Source: DATKXO01 sp035528995
GTDB lineage: Bacteria > Planctomycetota > Phycisphaerae > UBA1845
Assembly: GCA_035528995.1 (NCBI GenBank)
Contig: DATKXO010000138.1
Location: forward strand, 1-17,503
Length of the DNA: 17,503 nt
Reading direction: 5' to 3'
How positions within the stretch are numbered: position 1 is the first letter of the stretch; the number at the start of each line of letters is the position of its first letter. Under the pieces are notes generated by a model. It saw nothing but the letters and a program-made list of their open reading frames with translations. It was not told the origin of the DNA and did no database searches. The translations under genes and the position numbers were made by a program. This document shows positions 1 to 8,087 of this stretch, one piece after another.

Positions 1-786
1 ATCGGGGAGGACAACACCATCTTCCACGCGGTGATCTGGCCGGCCATGCTGATGGCCGACGGCAGCTTCGAGCTGCCGCACAACGTGGTGGCCAACGCGT
101 TTTTGAACATCAAGTTCCCCGGGCGCGACGTGGAGAAGATCAGCAAGTCGCGTGGGTCGGCCATCTGGATCGAGGACTACCTCCGGACGTTCGACCCGGA
201 CCCGTTGCGGTATTACCTCACCGCGATCGCCCCGGAGGCTCAGCGAACTTCGTTCGACGTCGATGAGTTCCTCACTCGCAACAACAGCGAGCTGCTGGCC
301 ACGTTGGGCAATTTCGTCAATCGCACGGTCACGTTCGCCCACAAGTACTTCGAGGGGAAGGTCCCCGAACCGGGGGATCGCGATGAGAGCGACGACAAAC
401 AACTGGCCGCCGGTCAGGGCGCGGCGGATGCCGTGGGCAGGGAACTCGACGGCTGTCACTTCAAGGCCGCTCTGGGCGAGATGATGAGCCTGGCCCGGCT
501 GGGCAATGGTTACTTCGACGCAACGGCCCCGTTCCGCACGCGGAAGACGGACATGGCGGCCTGTGGTCGGGCCATCAACGTCTGCCTGCAGACGGTGCGG
601 GCGCTGACCACGATCATGGCCCCGTTCCTGCCGTTCTCGGCGGAGAAGTGCCTGACCATGCTGAACCTGGAGTCCGAGGCCCTGCAATGGGACAAAGCGT
701 CGGAGGAACTCCCGGCCGGCAAGGCGCTGGGCGAGCCGCAACTGCTGTTCAAGAAGCTGGACCCGGTTGAGGTGTTCGGCGATTGA
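1..786 (+). CDS. metG: Methionyl-tRNA synthetase, C-terminal part (5' end outside window)
   Basis: This enzyme charges tRNA-Met with methionine in the cytoplasm. The reading frame is open from base 1, so the N-terminal half of the catalytic domain lies outside the window. Visible class I features are the stretch GEDNTIFHAVIWPAMLMADG near the start and the signature KISKSRG at bases 136-156, a KMSKS-loop variant that binds ATP. The rest matches the helical anticodon-binding domain of the family, with the conserved ALTTIMAPFLPFSAEK segment late in the protein. It ends in LDPVEVFGD without the extra C-terminal tRNA-binding domain found in some bacterial MetRS. The stop is TGA at 784-786. The identification is firm from the KISKS motif and overall pattern. 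No terminator is obvious in the 94 bp before the insertion sequence. Confidence 0.95.
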   Translation: MGEDNTIFHAVIWPAMLMADGSFELPHNVVANAFLNIKFPGRDVEKISKSRGSAIWIEDYLRTFDPDPLRYYLTAIAPEAQRTSFDVDEFLTRNNSELLATLGNFVNRTVTFAHKYFEGKVPEPGDRDESDDKQLAAGQGAADAVGRELDGCHFKAALGEMMSLARLGNGYFDATAPFRTRKTDMAACGRAINVCLQTVRALTTIMAPFLPFSAEKCLTMLNLESEALQWDKASEELPAGKALGEPQLLFKKLDPVEVFGD

Positions 787-880
787 CCAGGCGCAAAACC
801 CCACACGGAGGTGCCCATGCGGTTTGCCTCATACCAGAGATCAGACTCCGGCCGACTCAGGCGGGATGCGCCTTGGCCCG

Positions 881-897
881 CTAGTACGACAACGCTA
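881..897. repeat. IS left terminal inverted repeat
   Basis: Left end of the IS701-like element. It pairs with 2419-2435 at 15 of 17 bases. The transposase stop codon (TAG on the minus strand, 881-883) lies within this repeat, so the gene runs to the very end of the element. Confidence 0.8.
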
Positions 898-2344
898 CTT
901 CTTGGGCCATTGGCATCGGATCAAGTTGGTCAATCTCAAGCCTCGGTGCTGTAATTGCCGCACTGTTCGCTTGCGGTGGCTGCGCCGTGATTTTGCGTTC
1001 CGCTCCTGCGTTAACGCCAATTGCGCCGCGATCGATTCCGCCCGTTTCCGCGAGCACCGGCCGCCAGGATGCCAAAGACCCACCAACATCCGCGTCGCCG
1101 TCCACACCTGACGCACCGTCAGTTCTGCGTCGTTTTTTTTGACGCTGGCAAAACTCCGCCAGGAACAAATGGCTCACGCAGGTCAGCAACAGGTGGCGGC
1201 ACAACGAGCCATAGCGCCGAACCTCAAAATGGTCCAGCCCCAACTCGCCTTTGCTGTCCTCGAACATTCGCTCGATCCGCCAACGGGCAAACGCCACCAG
1301 CAGCAACACCGTCATCGGCGTATCCGCCGGCGCGTTGCTCAGGAAGAACTTCACTTCGGTCGGATCGAGCACGTTCCGGCAGATCAGTAGATGATACGGC
1401 CCGACCGGCAGGCCCCGTTCGTCCTTGATCCAAAACGGAACACCTTTAGCCTCCCACACCAGCGGACCCTTCGCGCCATCCTTGACGTGGTATGCCACCC
1501 ACGGCACTCGCCGAACGACCGGTGAGTGTTTCAAGATGTCCCGCCCTGCGCACGCCGGAGTATGTCTGACTTTCAGCCGGGGGAACCGTCGCGGACGGCC
1601 CATCCGTTTGTCGCGCGGCAACTCCCGGTACAGCACCTCCGGCGGCACCGTCCAGCCTACAAAACTCACCGGAATCTCCGCCACGTAGTTCTGCCCGCAG
1701 GCGTCCAGTTCACGCAAGAACGGCGGCTTTCCGCCATACCCCTCGTCAAACGTCAGCCACGCAAAACGTATCCCGTTGCCCACCGCACGCCGGTACTGCT
1801 CCAACGCCATCCGCCACTTGGGGCGGTAGACCACCTCGTCGGGGATGCCCGCCGCGCGGCATCGCGCGCGGTCGTTATGCCAGGTCTCCTCCGGCAAGTA
1901 GGGCTCGCCGTCCAGTAGCGTGTGGAAGTCGCCCGCTGCGTAGCCCAAGTGCACACTGACCACGCAGTTCTCCCGCTTGCCCACTGCCCCGCAGTGCTGT
2001 CGCTGAACACAGGCCGTCTGGTTGCCCTTCTTGACCTAACTGGTCTCGTCGATGATCCCGATGCTGTGCGGATGGCCGTGACGTCGGGCCACACGCCGTT
2101 GCAGCCGATGACGGGCCGCAGCCTCATCCCAGCGGGCCAAGCTCAGAAACTCCTGCAACGTCCGTGGCGGCATCCCTGCGGCATCCGCCATGGGCTCGAT
2201 GCTCTTACGCTGAAGGTCGCTAAGCTGCCCGGCGACATAGGTCGCCAAGTGCCGTTGCGAACGGACGTTGGCAAAACAACCGTCAAACTCGTGGAGATAC
2301 GCAGTCAATGCCGGTTTGATCTCCCCAATCGTCTGTGCGTCCAT
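881..2344 (-). pseudogene. IS701-family transposase (DDE), interrupted by an in-frame TAG
   Basis: This DDE transposase would be 487 residues if the amber codon at 2036-2038 were sense. The two open parts (codons 1-102 and 104 onward) are in the same frame, so this is a nonsense change and not a frameshift. The translation across it reads IIDETS*VKKGNQTACVQRQ, which follows the IS701 pattern at the first catalytic Asp. The three catalytic residues appear present: Asp99 in IIDET, Asp200 in TFDEGYGGK, and Glu358 in RWRIERMFEDSK, with Lys seven residues later as in the E(6)K signature. The start ATG at 2344 begins MDAQTIGEIKPAL. Apart from the stop it looks undamaged, so inactivation is recent, or the TAG is read through at low level, or it is a sequence error. 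Confidence 0.85.
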
Positions 2345-2417
2345 ACCGAGGGCCTCCTGTGTCCTTGTTCAATCCACAGGAATCCCCGTCCAACCTCACC
2401 ATCTCTCTTGAGCTTTT

Positions 2418-2693
2418 CTAGCGTTGTAGTAGTAGATCGCCGCCCCAGAAGTCGATCTCCTGGGTCCAGACGCCCGCGTCCTCGAGGAAGGTGCCGCGTT
2501 TGGGCTTTTCGTCCCACTTTCGCAGCTTGCGCGGCGGGTCGTAGAGGTGCCGCTTGGCATCGAGGTTCGACGGCGGGGCGAAGCGATCTACGATCACCTG
2601 ATAGACCAGCGGCCCGTTGCGCCAGTCGGCCTCCCTTTCGGCGAAGCGTTGCGACGCTGCGCCTGCCTCACGATTGTCAGATGCCTCAGCCAT
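2418..2693 (-). pseudogene. N-terminal fragment of a GH13 alpha-amylase-family gene, truncated by the IS
   Basis: About 88 codons of an alpha-amylase-family (GH13) enzyme survive before the frame enters the IS end and stops at TAG 2418-2420. The family pattern is the first beta strand, NGPLVYQVIVDRFAPPSN, followed by WTQEIDFWGGDL, which normally precedes the first helix of the barrel. All catalytic residues (nucleophile Asp, acid/base Glu, third Asp) would lie in the missing part, so the fragment cannot be an active glycosidase. I chose the ATG at 2693 because GGAGG lies four bases upstream; an upstream ATG at 2777 would add 28 low-complexity residues. The missing 3' part is not on the other side of the IS, where the DNA leads straight into the end of metG. 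The gene is head-to-head with the intact GH13 gene at 2848. Confidence 0.8.
2419..2435. repeat. IS right terminal inverted repeat
   Basis: Right end of the IS701-like element, matching 881-897 in inverted orientation at 15 of 17 bases. On the minus strand it directly continues the truncated GH13 frame and provides that frame's stop codon at 2418-2420. Confidence 0.8.
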
Positions 2694-2758
2694 ACCGCCT
2701 CCTGCAACCGCGCGCAGCGTCAAGCCGTCGGCGACGACGATGGCGACGCGGACCGCCG

Positions 2759-2787
2759 TTGTCACAGTCGCCGGCAAGAGCTACGCT
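2759..2787 (+). promoter_or_regulatory. Candidate sigma-70-type promoter for the GH13 gene
   Basis: TTGTCA at 2759-2764 and TACGCT at 2782-2787 are separated by 17 bp, about 60 bp upstream of the GH13 start at 2848. The -35 matches five of six consensus bases; the -10 keeps only the T, A and final T. Assigned by pattern only. Confidence 0.4.
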
Positions 2788-2847
2788 TCGGCCGAGCGTC
2801 GTCCGACGGTTGCCGTACCGCCGGAGTAGACGCCTAACCCGAATGCG

Positions 2848-4962
2848 ATGTGGCTTATGGGCGGGCAAACCAGAAACGGTTACCTCGACCTGCTTCGCGA
2901 GCGTCTCCGGGAACGTATGAGCCGGGGACGACGGCGGGACTACCTGATTCCGGGCGCGTGGGACTGCTGGGGGTATGGCGAGGCGGAGCCGGGCGGGGGC
3001 GGGCAGGTGGCGGTGCCCCCCCACCGTTTTCTGTTGCAGTGCCTGGACCGGGTTATTCTGCCGGCCCGCGGGCGTGGTACGGGGGCGGGGCGGAGCCTGT
3101 CTCGGACGCGCGGCGTCCGCCAGCTTGCGGGGGAAGGGGTGCTCGACGGGAAGGTGCGGCGCCGCGGCGGCGACTGGGTGCGCGGCGCTTCGTTCTACGG
3201 CATGCTGCTGCGGACCACGACGGCCTGGGACCACAACGGCGACGGGGGCCTGCGATCGGCGCGCGGCTGGACCGAGACCGGGACGTTCGTGAAGTCCATC
3301 CTGCTGCTGCCGCTGCTGGCCAGGATGGGGATCAACGTGCTGTACCTGCTGCCGATCAGCAAGTGCAGCCAAGTCTTCCGCAAGGGTGAGGTGGGTTGTC
3401 CGTACTCGGCCAGGAATTTCTTTGAGCTGGAGCCCGAGCTGCACGACCGGCTGCTCGGGTCGGATGATGCCGACGTCGAGATGGAGTTCGGGGCGCTGGT
3501 CGAGGCGGCCCACGCGCTGGGCATGCGGGTGATGATCGACCTGGCGCCGCGCACGGCGTCACGAGACAGCGATCTGATTCTGGATCACCCGGAGTGGTTC
3601 TACTGGATCGATCGGCGGGCGGAACGGGGCTACGGGCCGTTGCGCTTCGAGGGCTTTCCGCACGGGATTCCGAGGCGATCCAGGTTCGGGCGACTCTTCG
3701 GGTACGACGTTCTGCAAGAACACCTGAGGCACTTTCGGCACGCGCCCAGCGTGACCGACCCGGCGCGGTGGCGACGTTTTGCATCGCGGTGCCGGGCCGA
3801 CCCGCCGCGCGACCTGCTGAGCGCGATCAAGCGTGAGTTCGGCGTCACCACGCCGCCGGGATTCTCCGACGTGGTCAACGACCCACAGCCGCCGTGGTCG
3901 GACGTGACGTACCTGCGTCTGTATCTGGATCACCCGGCGGCTTCGGTGCGGCACCTTGACGACGCGAGCGCCCAGCCGCCGTACGTGTTTACGGACTCGA
4001 TCAAGTCGAGCCTGTTCCCCGGGCGCCGGCCGAACCGGGCGCTGTGGAAGACGCTGGCGAGCATTCTGCCGTTCTATCAGCGGTTCGGCGTGGACGGCGC
4101 CCGGGTGGACATGGGGCACGCCCTACCGCCCGAGCTGCAAGGGATGATCGTGGAGCAGGCCCGGCGGCACGATCCCGACTTCTGCTTTTTGGCGGAGCAG
4201 TTCGACCACGGCGCCGCGGGCCGGGCACGTCGAGAGGGTTACAACGCGCTGATCGGATCGTCCTGGTGGATGGAGCCGCGTGCGGGCCAGGGGGAGCTGC
4301 ACAAGCTGACGCACGAGGTGCTGCCGACTTGTGCCCTGCCATCGTGGGCGGGCGCGGAAACGCCGGACACGCCCCGGGCGGTTGTGCGCGAGGGCGGGCG
4401 GAAGTTCGCCCGCATGATGGCCGTGGTGAATCACTTTCTGCCGGGCGGCATTCCGTTCGTCAACAGCGGGTTCGAGTTGCACGAGCGGCAGCCGATGAAC
4501 CTGGGGCTCGACGCGTGCCCGCCGGGGCGCTTCGCGCTGGCCAGGAGCGATCCATACTCCGGCAAGCTGGCCTACTTCGATCGTGTGGCTTTGCACTGGC
4601 GCAACCGCGGCGCGGGCGACATGGTGGAGCTGCTGGGGCGCGCCGGGCAAATTCGCGCTCGATTCCTCGATGAGTTGACGGACGCGCGGAACTACTTCCG
4701 GCCGCGGGTCACGATGAACGCCCGAAGGGTGCTGGCGATCGGCTGGCGGGTGAATGGTGGGAAGCGGACCCTTCTGGTCGTGGGCAACGTGGACTTCGAG
4801 CGCCGGCGGCGCGTGGTGATCGATCAAGTGCCGGGCGGGCGCGGCGAGCGCGAGTGCGAGGCGCTGCTGGAACTGTGCCCGAGCCGGTCTCGGGCGGTTG
4901 TGAAATCAGGTACGCTCCGTCTCTCGCTCGAAGCCGGGGAGGTCAAGGTTCTGCTGTTGTGA
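2848..4962 (+). CDS. GH13 alpha-amylase-family glycosidase or glucanotransferase
   Basis: This 704-residue protein of the alpha-amylase superfamily probably cleaves or transfers alpha-glucans (glycogen or maltodextrin). No signal peptide is seen, so it is probably cytoplasmic. The barrel begins around residue 150 (LLPLLARMGINVLYLLPIS). GH13 region I is RVMIDLAPRT (Asp231). Region II is GVDGARVDMGH with nucleophile Asp421. Region III is FCFLAEQF with acid/base Glu450. Region IV is AETPDTPR with Asp507, where the usual His before Asp is Pro. PFVNSGFELHERQPMN follows. The three catalytic acids are therefore present, but region I lacks the usual Asn-His pair. The last ~90 residues form the expected C-terminal beta domain. 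The start at 2848 has no clear ribosome site; ATGs at 2857 and 2917 are alternatives. It is divergent from the truncated GH13 gene. Exact substrate and reaction cannot be told from sequence alone. Confidence 0.85.
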   Translation: MWLMGGQTRNGYLDLLRERLRERMSRGRRRDYLIPGAWDCWGYGEAEPGGGGQVAVPPHRFLLQCLDRVILPARGRGTGAGRSLSRTRGVRQLAGEGVLDGKVRRRGGDWVRGASFYGMLLRTTTAWDHNGDGGLRSARGWTETGTFVKSILLLPLLARMGINVLYLLPISKCSQVFRKGEVGCPYSARNFFELEPELHDRLLGSDDADVEMEFGALVEAAHALGMRVMIDLAPRTASRDSDLILDHPEWFYWIDRRAERGYGPLRFEGFPHGIPRRSRFGRLFGYDVLQEHLRHFRHAPSVTDPARWRRFASRCRADPPRDLLSAIKREFGVTTPPGFSDVVNDPQPPWSDVTYLRLYLDHPAASVRHLDDASAQPPYVFTDSIKSSLFPGRRPNRALWKTLASILPFYQRFGVDGARVDMGHALPPELQGMIVEQARRHDPDFCFLAEQFDHGAAGRARREGYNALIGSSWWMEPRAGQGELHKLTHEVLPTCALPSWAGAETPDTPRAVVREGGRKFARMMAVVNHFLPGGIPFVNSGFELHERQPMNLGLDACPPGRFALARSDPYSGKLAYFDRVALHWRNRGAGDMVELLGRAGQIRARFLDELTDARNYFRPRVTMNARRVLAIGWRVNGGKRTLLVVGNVDFERRRRVVIDQVPGGRGERECEALLELCPSRSRAVVKSGTLRLSLEAGEVKVLLL

Positions 4963-5002
4963 CCTGCGGCGCGCTCTTGGCGAGGCGTGTCCTTCGGCGC
5001 GT

Positions 5003-5797
5003 TCACAGCGTTTGCAGGTCGTGGAGCATCGCGTCCAGCAGCGGCCAGTAGTTGCCCACGAAGAAGCCCACCAGGAGCACGACGAGGAACGTGGTCAGGC
5101 CGCGCCGTCGCCGGGCGGGCGACATGGGCACGCGCCAGAAGTAGACGGCGTACAGCAATCCACCGGCCACCACGCATGCCAGGCCGACGAGGGCGGCCGT
5201 GCCCTCGCTGAAGCGGAAGGTGACTTCCTCGTCCGTGCGCTGGTCGGTCATGCCGAAGACGGCCCGCTGGTTGACCAGGGCGGCCGCACCGTAACCGATC
5301 AGCAGCGCGGCGAAGAACACACCGAGAAACCAGCTTTCCCGCGCGGCTCGTCCCGTCAATGCGCCGGCGGCTCCACCGATCACGACGTGCCGCAGGGCCG
5401 TGTCCGAGCCGGCAGAGGGAAATTCGCCCGACCCGAGCGACTCGTACCTGCGCCGCACGTCCGGCGGCATGTCCTCGACGGAGTGATAGACCTGCTCGGG
5501 TCCGGACCCGTCGCGGATGCGAATGGTGGTGTGGCTTCGGGTTCCGGACGTCTGGCCGCGGTCCATCATCTGCTCGACGCGGGCCCGGATGTCCGGGGGG
5601 AGATCGTCCAGGGACTTGCCGATGTCCCGCTTGACGTAACGCGTCCGGCGAACGACTCGGCGCACGCGTTGGCCGGTGGTCGGATCGACTTCCTCCGTCT
5701 CCTCGACGATGGAGTCGCCTTCGCCCGGCGGCGGCTCCCAGGAGTGGCGGTCGCCCGGAACGTCCGGCGGTCGCATTTCATCCTGGTCGGGCGGCAT
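5003..5797 (-). CDS. Uncharacterised membrane protein with three predicted TM segments
   Basis: I do not recognise the family of this 264-residue protein. The N-terminal ~135 residues are hydrophilic and charged, starting MPPDQDEMRPPDVPGD and containing two similar stretches, DDLPPDIRARVEQM and EDMPPDVRRRYESL, which look like a short internal repeat. Three hydrophobic segments follow: WFLGVFFAALLIGYGAAALV, ALVGLACVVAGGLLYAVYFW and TTFLVVLLVGFFVGNYW. The start is supported by AAGGGG about nine bases upstream and by a promoter-like CTGACA/TACGAT pair at 5828-5857. It is convergent with the GH13 gene (40 bp gap) and divergent from the zinc-ribbon gene at 5923. The topology suggests an inner-membrane protein with a cytoplasmic N-terminal domain. 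No enzymatic motif is visible. Confidence 0.75.
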   Translation of the reverse strand: MPPDQDEMRPPDVPGDRHSWEPPPGEGDSIVEETEEVDPTTGQRVRRVVRRTRYVKRDIGKSLDDLPPDIRARVEQMMDRGQTSGTRSHTTIRIRDGSGPEQVYHSVEDMPPDVRRRYESLGSGEFPSAGSDTALRHVVIGGAAGALTGRAARESWFLGVFFAALLIGYGAAALVNQRAVFGMTDQRTDEEVTFRFSEGTAALVGLACVVAGGLLYAVYFWRVPMSPARRRRGLTTFLVVLLVGFFVGNYWPLLDAMLHDLQTL

Positions 5798-5827
5798 CGG
5801 GATCCCCTTTCACGTGTCCGGGCGGGC

Positions 5828-5857
5828 ATCGTATCGCATTGCGGAGGCTTGTGTCAG
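5828..5857 (-). promoter_or_regulatory. Candidate promoter for the leftward membrane-protein gene
   Basis: On the minus strand, CTGACA (5852-5857) and TACGAT (5828-5833) are separated by 18 bp, about 30 bp before the ATG at 5797. The -35 has five of six and the -10 four of six consensus bases. Confidence 0.5.
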
Positions 5858-5910
5858 GTCTCGCGGGCGGGTGCGGGCGAAGAGCGATTTACGCCCGGTC
5901 GGCCTGCGGT

Positions 5911-5916
5911 TAGGCT
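5911..5916 (+). promoter_or_regulatory. Possible -10 element giving a leaderless transcript
   Basis: TAGGCT lies only six bases before the ATG at 5923, and TTTACG lies 17 bp further upstream (5888-5893). No Shine-Dalgarno sequence is seen. If this is the -10, transcription would start at or next to the start codon. The match is weak. Confidence 0.3.
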
Positions 5917-5922
5917 GGTGTC

Positions 5923-6255
5923 ATGCGATGGCTCAAATCGACCCTGGGCATCATCCTGTGCGGGGTTGCGGTGTCGGCCGTGATCACGGCCATGATCGAC
6001 CCGCTGACGATTCCCTCGCACGCTCAGAAGTTGGTGAACTGGGCACTGCCGGGCAACCCGTCGGTCGGCGTTCTGGGCTTGGTCACCGACGCGCTGGTCG
6101 GCGTGATCATCGCTGTGCCCGGCGTGCTGGTGGCCACGGCGCTGGCACTCTACGTGCGCGACCACCATCCGGGCGAAACCCGCTGCCGGCGCTGCGGACG
6201 TCTGCTCAAGGGTCTGAGCACACCGCGCTGCCCGGGGTGCGGGGAGACCATATGA
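5923..6255 (+). CDS. Small membrane protein with C-terminal zinc ribbon
   Basis: This 110-residue protein has two hydrophobic segments, LGIILCGVAVSAVITAMI (residues ~8-25) and a longer one around LVTDALVGVIIAVPGVLVATALALYV (two short pieces of one predicted membrane span, residues ~53-78). It ends in a zinc-ribbon motif, CRRCGRLL...CPGCGETI, with four Cys as two CxxC pairs. Similar membrane-anchored CxxCG...CPxCG tails are very common in planctomycete genomes; their role is unknown. The frame is compact and ends in TGA at 6253-6255. No ribosome site precedes the ATG, and a -10-like sequence six bases upstream suggests a leaderless message. It is divergent from the membrane gene at 5797 and upstream of the broken lipoprotein gene at 6428. 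Confidence 0.75.
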   Translation: MRWLKSTLGIILCGVAVSAVITAMIDPLTIPSHAQKLVNWALPGNPSVGVLGLVTDALVGVIIAVPGVLVATALALYVRDHHPGETRCRRCGRLLKGLSTPRCPGCGETI

Positions 6256-6358
6256 ACCGCGGTTTGATCTGCGTTGGGCCGACGAAGCGAGTTGTGCTTG
6301 TGTGGCCACACGCCACGGAGCGCGAATCGCACGCGGCCTCGGCAGTCCCACTATTCGG

Positions 6359-6386
6359 TTGCGGCGTGCCAGGAGCATGGTACGAT
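6359..6386 (+). promoter_or_regulatory. Candidate promoter of the Glu-Gly repeat lipoprotein gene
   Basis: TTGCGG (6359-6364) and TACGAT (6381-6386) are separated by 16 bp. They lie about 40 bp upstream of the start codon at 6428, which is itself preceded by AAGGAG. Pattern match only. Confidence 0.4.
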
Positions 6387-6427
6387 GCCGACGCAGTTCA
6401 CAGGCCAAACGATGAAGGAGATGCGAC

Positions 6428-7969
6428 ATGTTTCGTAACCCGATTGCGGCGATTCTGAGCGTTGGAGCCCTGGCCCTGATGGGGTGCGCGCCCCAGTCGG
6501 GCGGGGGCGGGGGTGGTGACGAGGGACCAGCCGCCGGCGAACAAGGCGGGGCCTGCCTGGCCGGCGGCACCTGCAATGAGGCCCTCGTCTGCGACGAAGC
6601 CACCGACACGTGCGTCGCCCAAGGCGCCGAAGGCGAGGGGGAAGGTGAAGGCGAAGGTGAAGGCGAAGGTGAAGGTGAGGGAGAAGGTGAAGGTGAAGGT
6701 GAAGGTGAAGGTGAAGGCGAGGGAGACGGCAGCGTCCCGGCCGAGCGCCTGCAACCGGACGACTTCACCTACCAGGGCGCGTTCCGGCTGCCCGAGGACT
6801 TCAACTGGGGGGCCCGGGGGCTTTCGTTCCATCCCGGGGGCGACGGCGGGGCCGGCTCGCTGCTGGTGACCGGGTTCGAGCTCGTCTATGACCCGGCCCA
6901 TGCAGGCGAGTCCTGCTACGACCCCGAGTGGGACTGCTACGCGTTCTACGGTGAGGTGGCCATCCCGGAGCCGGCCGTCGAGGCGAACTGGGAGGACCTG
7001 CCGGAGGCCGCCTTCCTGACCGGGATGACGGCCTTCGACGGCGGTCTGGTGTCCACCGTTCACCGCGAGTACATCTACGCCAGCGATATCGAGTACGTGC
7101 CCCAGCGTGGCACGCAGACCGGCGACAAGCTGTACGGCGCCGCCAGCCTCTGATACGCCGAGGGGGTCGTCGGCGAAGACACTTTTCCCACCATCTGGTT
7201 CGCCAACATGGACGGGAGCGGCGCTCAGGGCATGTTCCACGTCGGGCCGGAGGAGACGCCGTATCACGGTCGCAAGATGGGCTCCTACCTCTTCTCGGTG
7301 CCAATGTGGTACGCGAATCAGTACCTGGAGGGGCGCGAGCTGGTCACCGGGCGAGCTCGCGGCACACCGATCGGCAGCTCCGACGAGGTCACGACGGCCG
7401 GCGGCTCGCAGGGTCCGACGCTGTTCGCGTTCCACGCACTCGAAAGCGACACGGCAACGGATGATCTGGACGCGCAGCCCATGCTCTACTACCGCGTGGC
7501 GTTTCCCGGATGTGCGGGGCCCAACGTCGGGATCCCGGCCAATTGCGACTACCCCGAGTACACCATGTGCGACGACTGGACCGGCGGGGCGTTTGTGGAT
7601 GACGGTTCGCGGCGGGCGATCATGCTGCTGGGCTACAAGGGGCTGGGCGAGAATTGCTATGACGAGCCGCCGGTCGATTGCGAAGACCCGTGCAGCGATT
7701 CGCACGGGTACCACTGCCAACCGTACGAGCGGCAGGTCATCTTCTACGACGTGCACGCCCTCGGGCACAGCGCCCGGGAGCAACAGGACCCGTGGGTCGT
7801 GGTGCCGTACACGATCTGGCGGCCGGCGGAGTTCTATCTGAGCGGCAACCCCTGCTGGAACGCGGGCGGCATGACCTTCGACGGGGACGACGGGCGCCTG
7901 TTCATGGTGGAGCGGGGGCTGGGCGAGAGCGAAACGAACGCCGTGGTGGTTCACGTGTGGTCGCTGTAG
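6428..7969 (+). pseudogene. Secreted Cys-rich lipoprotein with Glu-Gly repeats, interrupted by in-frame TGA
   Basis: The frame would encode 513 residues but has a TGA at 7151-7153 (codon 242). Coding character continues in the same frame for another 272 codons. The N-terminus is a lipoprotein signal, FRNPIAAILSVGALALMGC, with lipidation expected at Cys20. A Cys-rich segment like small EGF-type modules (CLAGGTCNEALVCDEATDTC) follows, then 16 Glu-Gly dipeptides at residues 68-99, a flexible linker. The rest begins DDFTYQGAFRLPEDFNWG and has many aromatic and Cys residues, perhaps a beta-propeller-like exported domain of unknown function. AAGGAG eight bases before the ATG supports the start. As written, the product stops after ...LYGAASL, losing more than half of the protein. 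TGG (Trp) or CGA (Arg) to TGA is the simplest origin. A sequencing error is not excluded. Confidence 0.75.
6629..6724 (+). repeat. Hexanucleotide tandem repeat, 16 units (Glu-Gly codons)
   Basis: Sixteen consecutive GARGGN hexamers, mostly gaaggt and gaaggc, encode an uninterrupted Glu-Gly run between the Cys-rich segment and the main exported domain. The unit is a multiple of three, so copy-number change would alter linker length and not frame. Confidence 0.95.
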
Positions 7970-8087
7970 GTGCGGGCGGACGTCGCGGGGACGGCGCGAA
8001 GGTGGACCCGTTCGGGTCCATGGGCACGTTCGGGCGGCGATTTCGAGGTTCAGCTTGCGCCGGAACGCGGCGCGGCAGGCTTGCGGG

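Larger units (their letters stand above)
881..2435 (-). mobile_element. IS701-family insertion sequence, about 1.55 kb
   Basis: The element is bounded by imperfect terminal inverted repeats. The left end at 881-897 reads ctagtacgacaacgcta. The reverse complement of the right end (2419-2435) reads ctactactacaacgcta, matching at 15 of 17 positions. It carries one transposase gene on the minus strand that fills nearly all of it, and the size fits IS701-type elements. If the outer 4 bp are target duplications, they read CTAG on the left and GTAG on the right (CTAC on the minus strand), so they are not a perfect pair. The right end sits inside a GH13 gene and the left flank is not GH13 sequence. 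This suggests a deletion next to the IS, or recombination after insertion. Confidence 0.85.

Noticed and set aside
2036..2038. TAG read as pyrrolysine
   Set aside because: No pyl genes or PYLIS-like structure are seen, and the flanking residues match ordinary IS701 transposases.
881..2435. A clean 4-bp target duplication around the IS
   Set aside because: The flanks are CTAG and GTAG, three of four matching, so no exact duplication can be claimed.
7151..7153. TGA read as selenocysteine
   Set aside because: No selenoprotein-type motif surrounds it, no SECIS-like hairpin is seen just downstream, and selA, selB or selD are not in the window.
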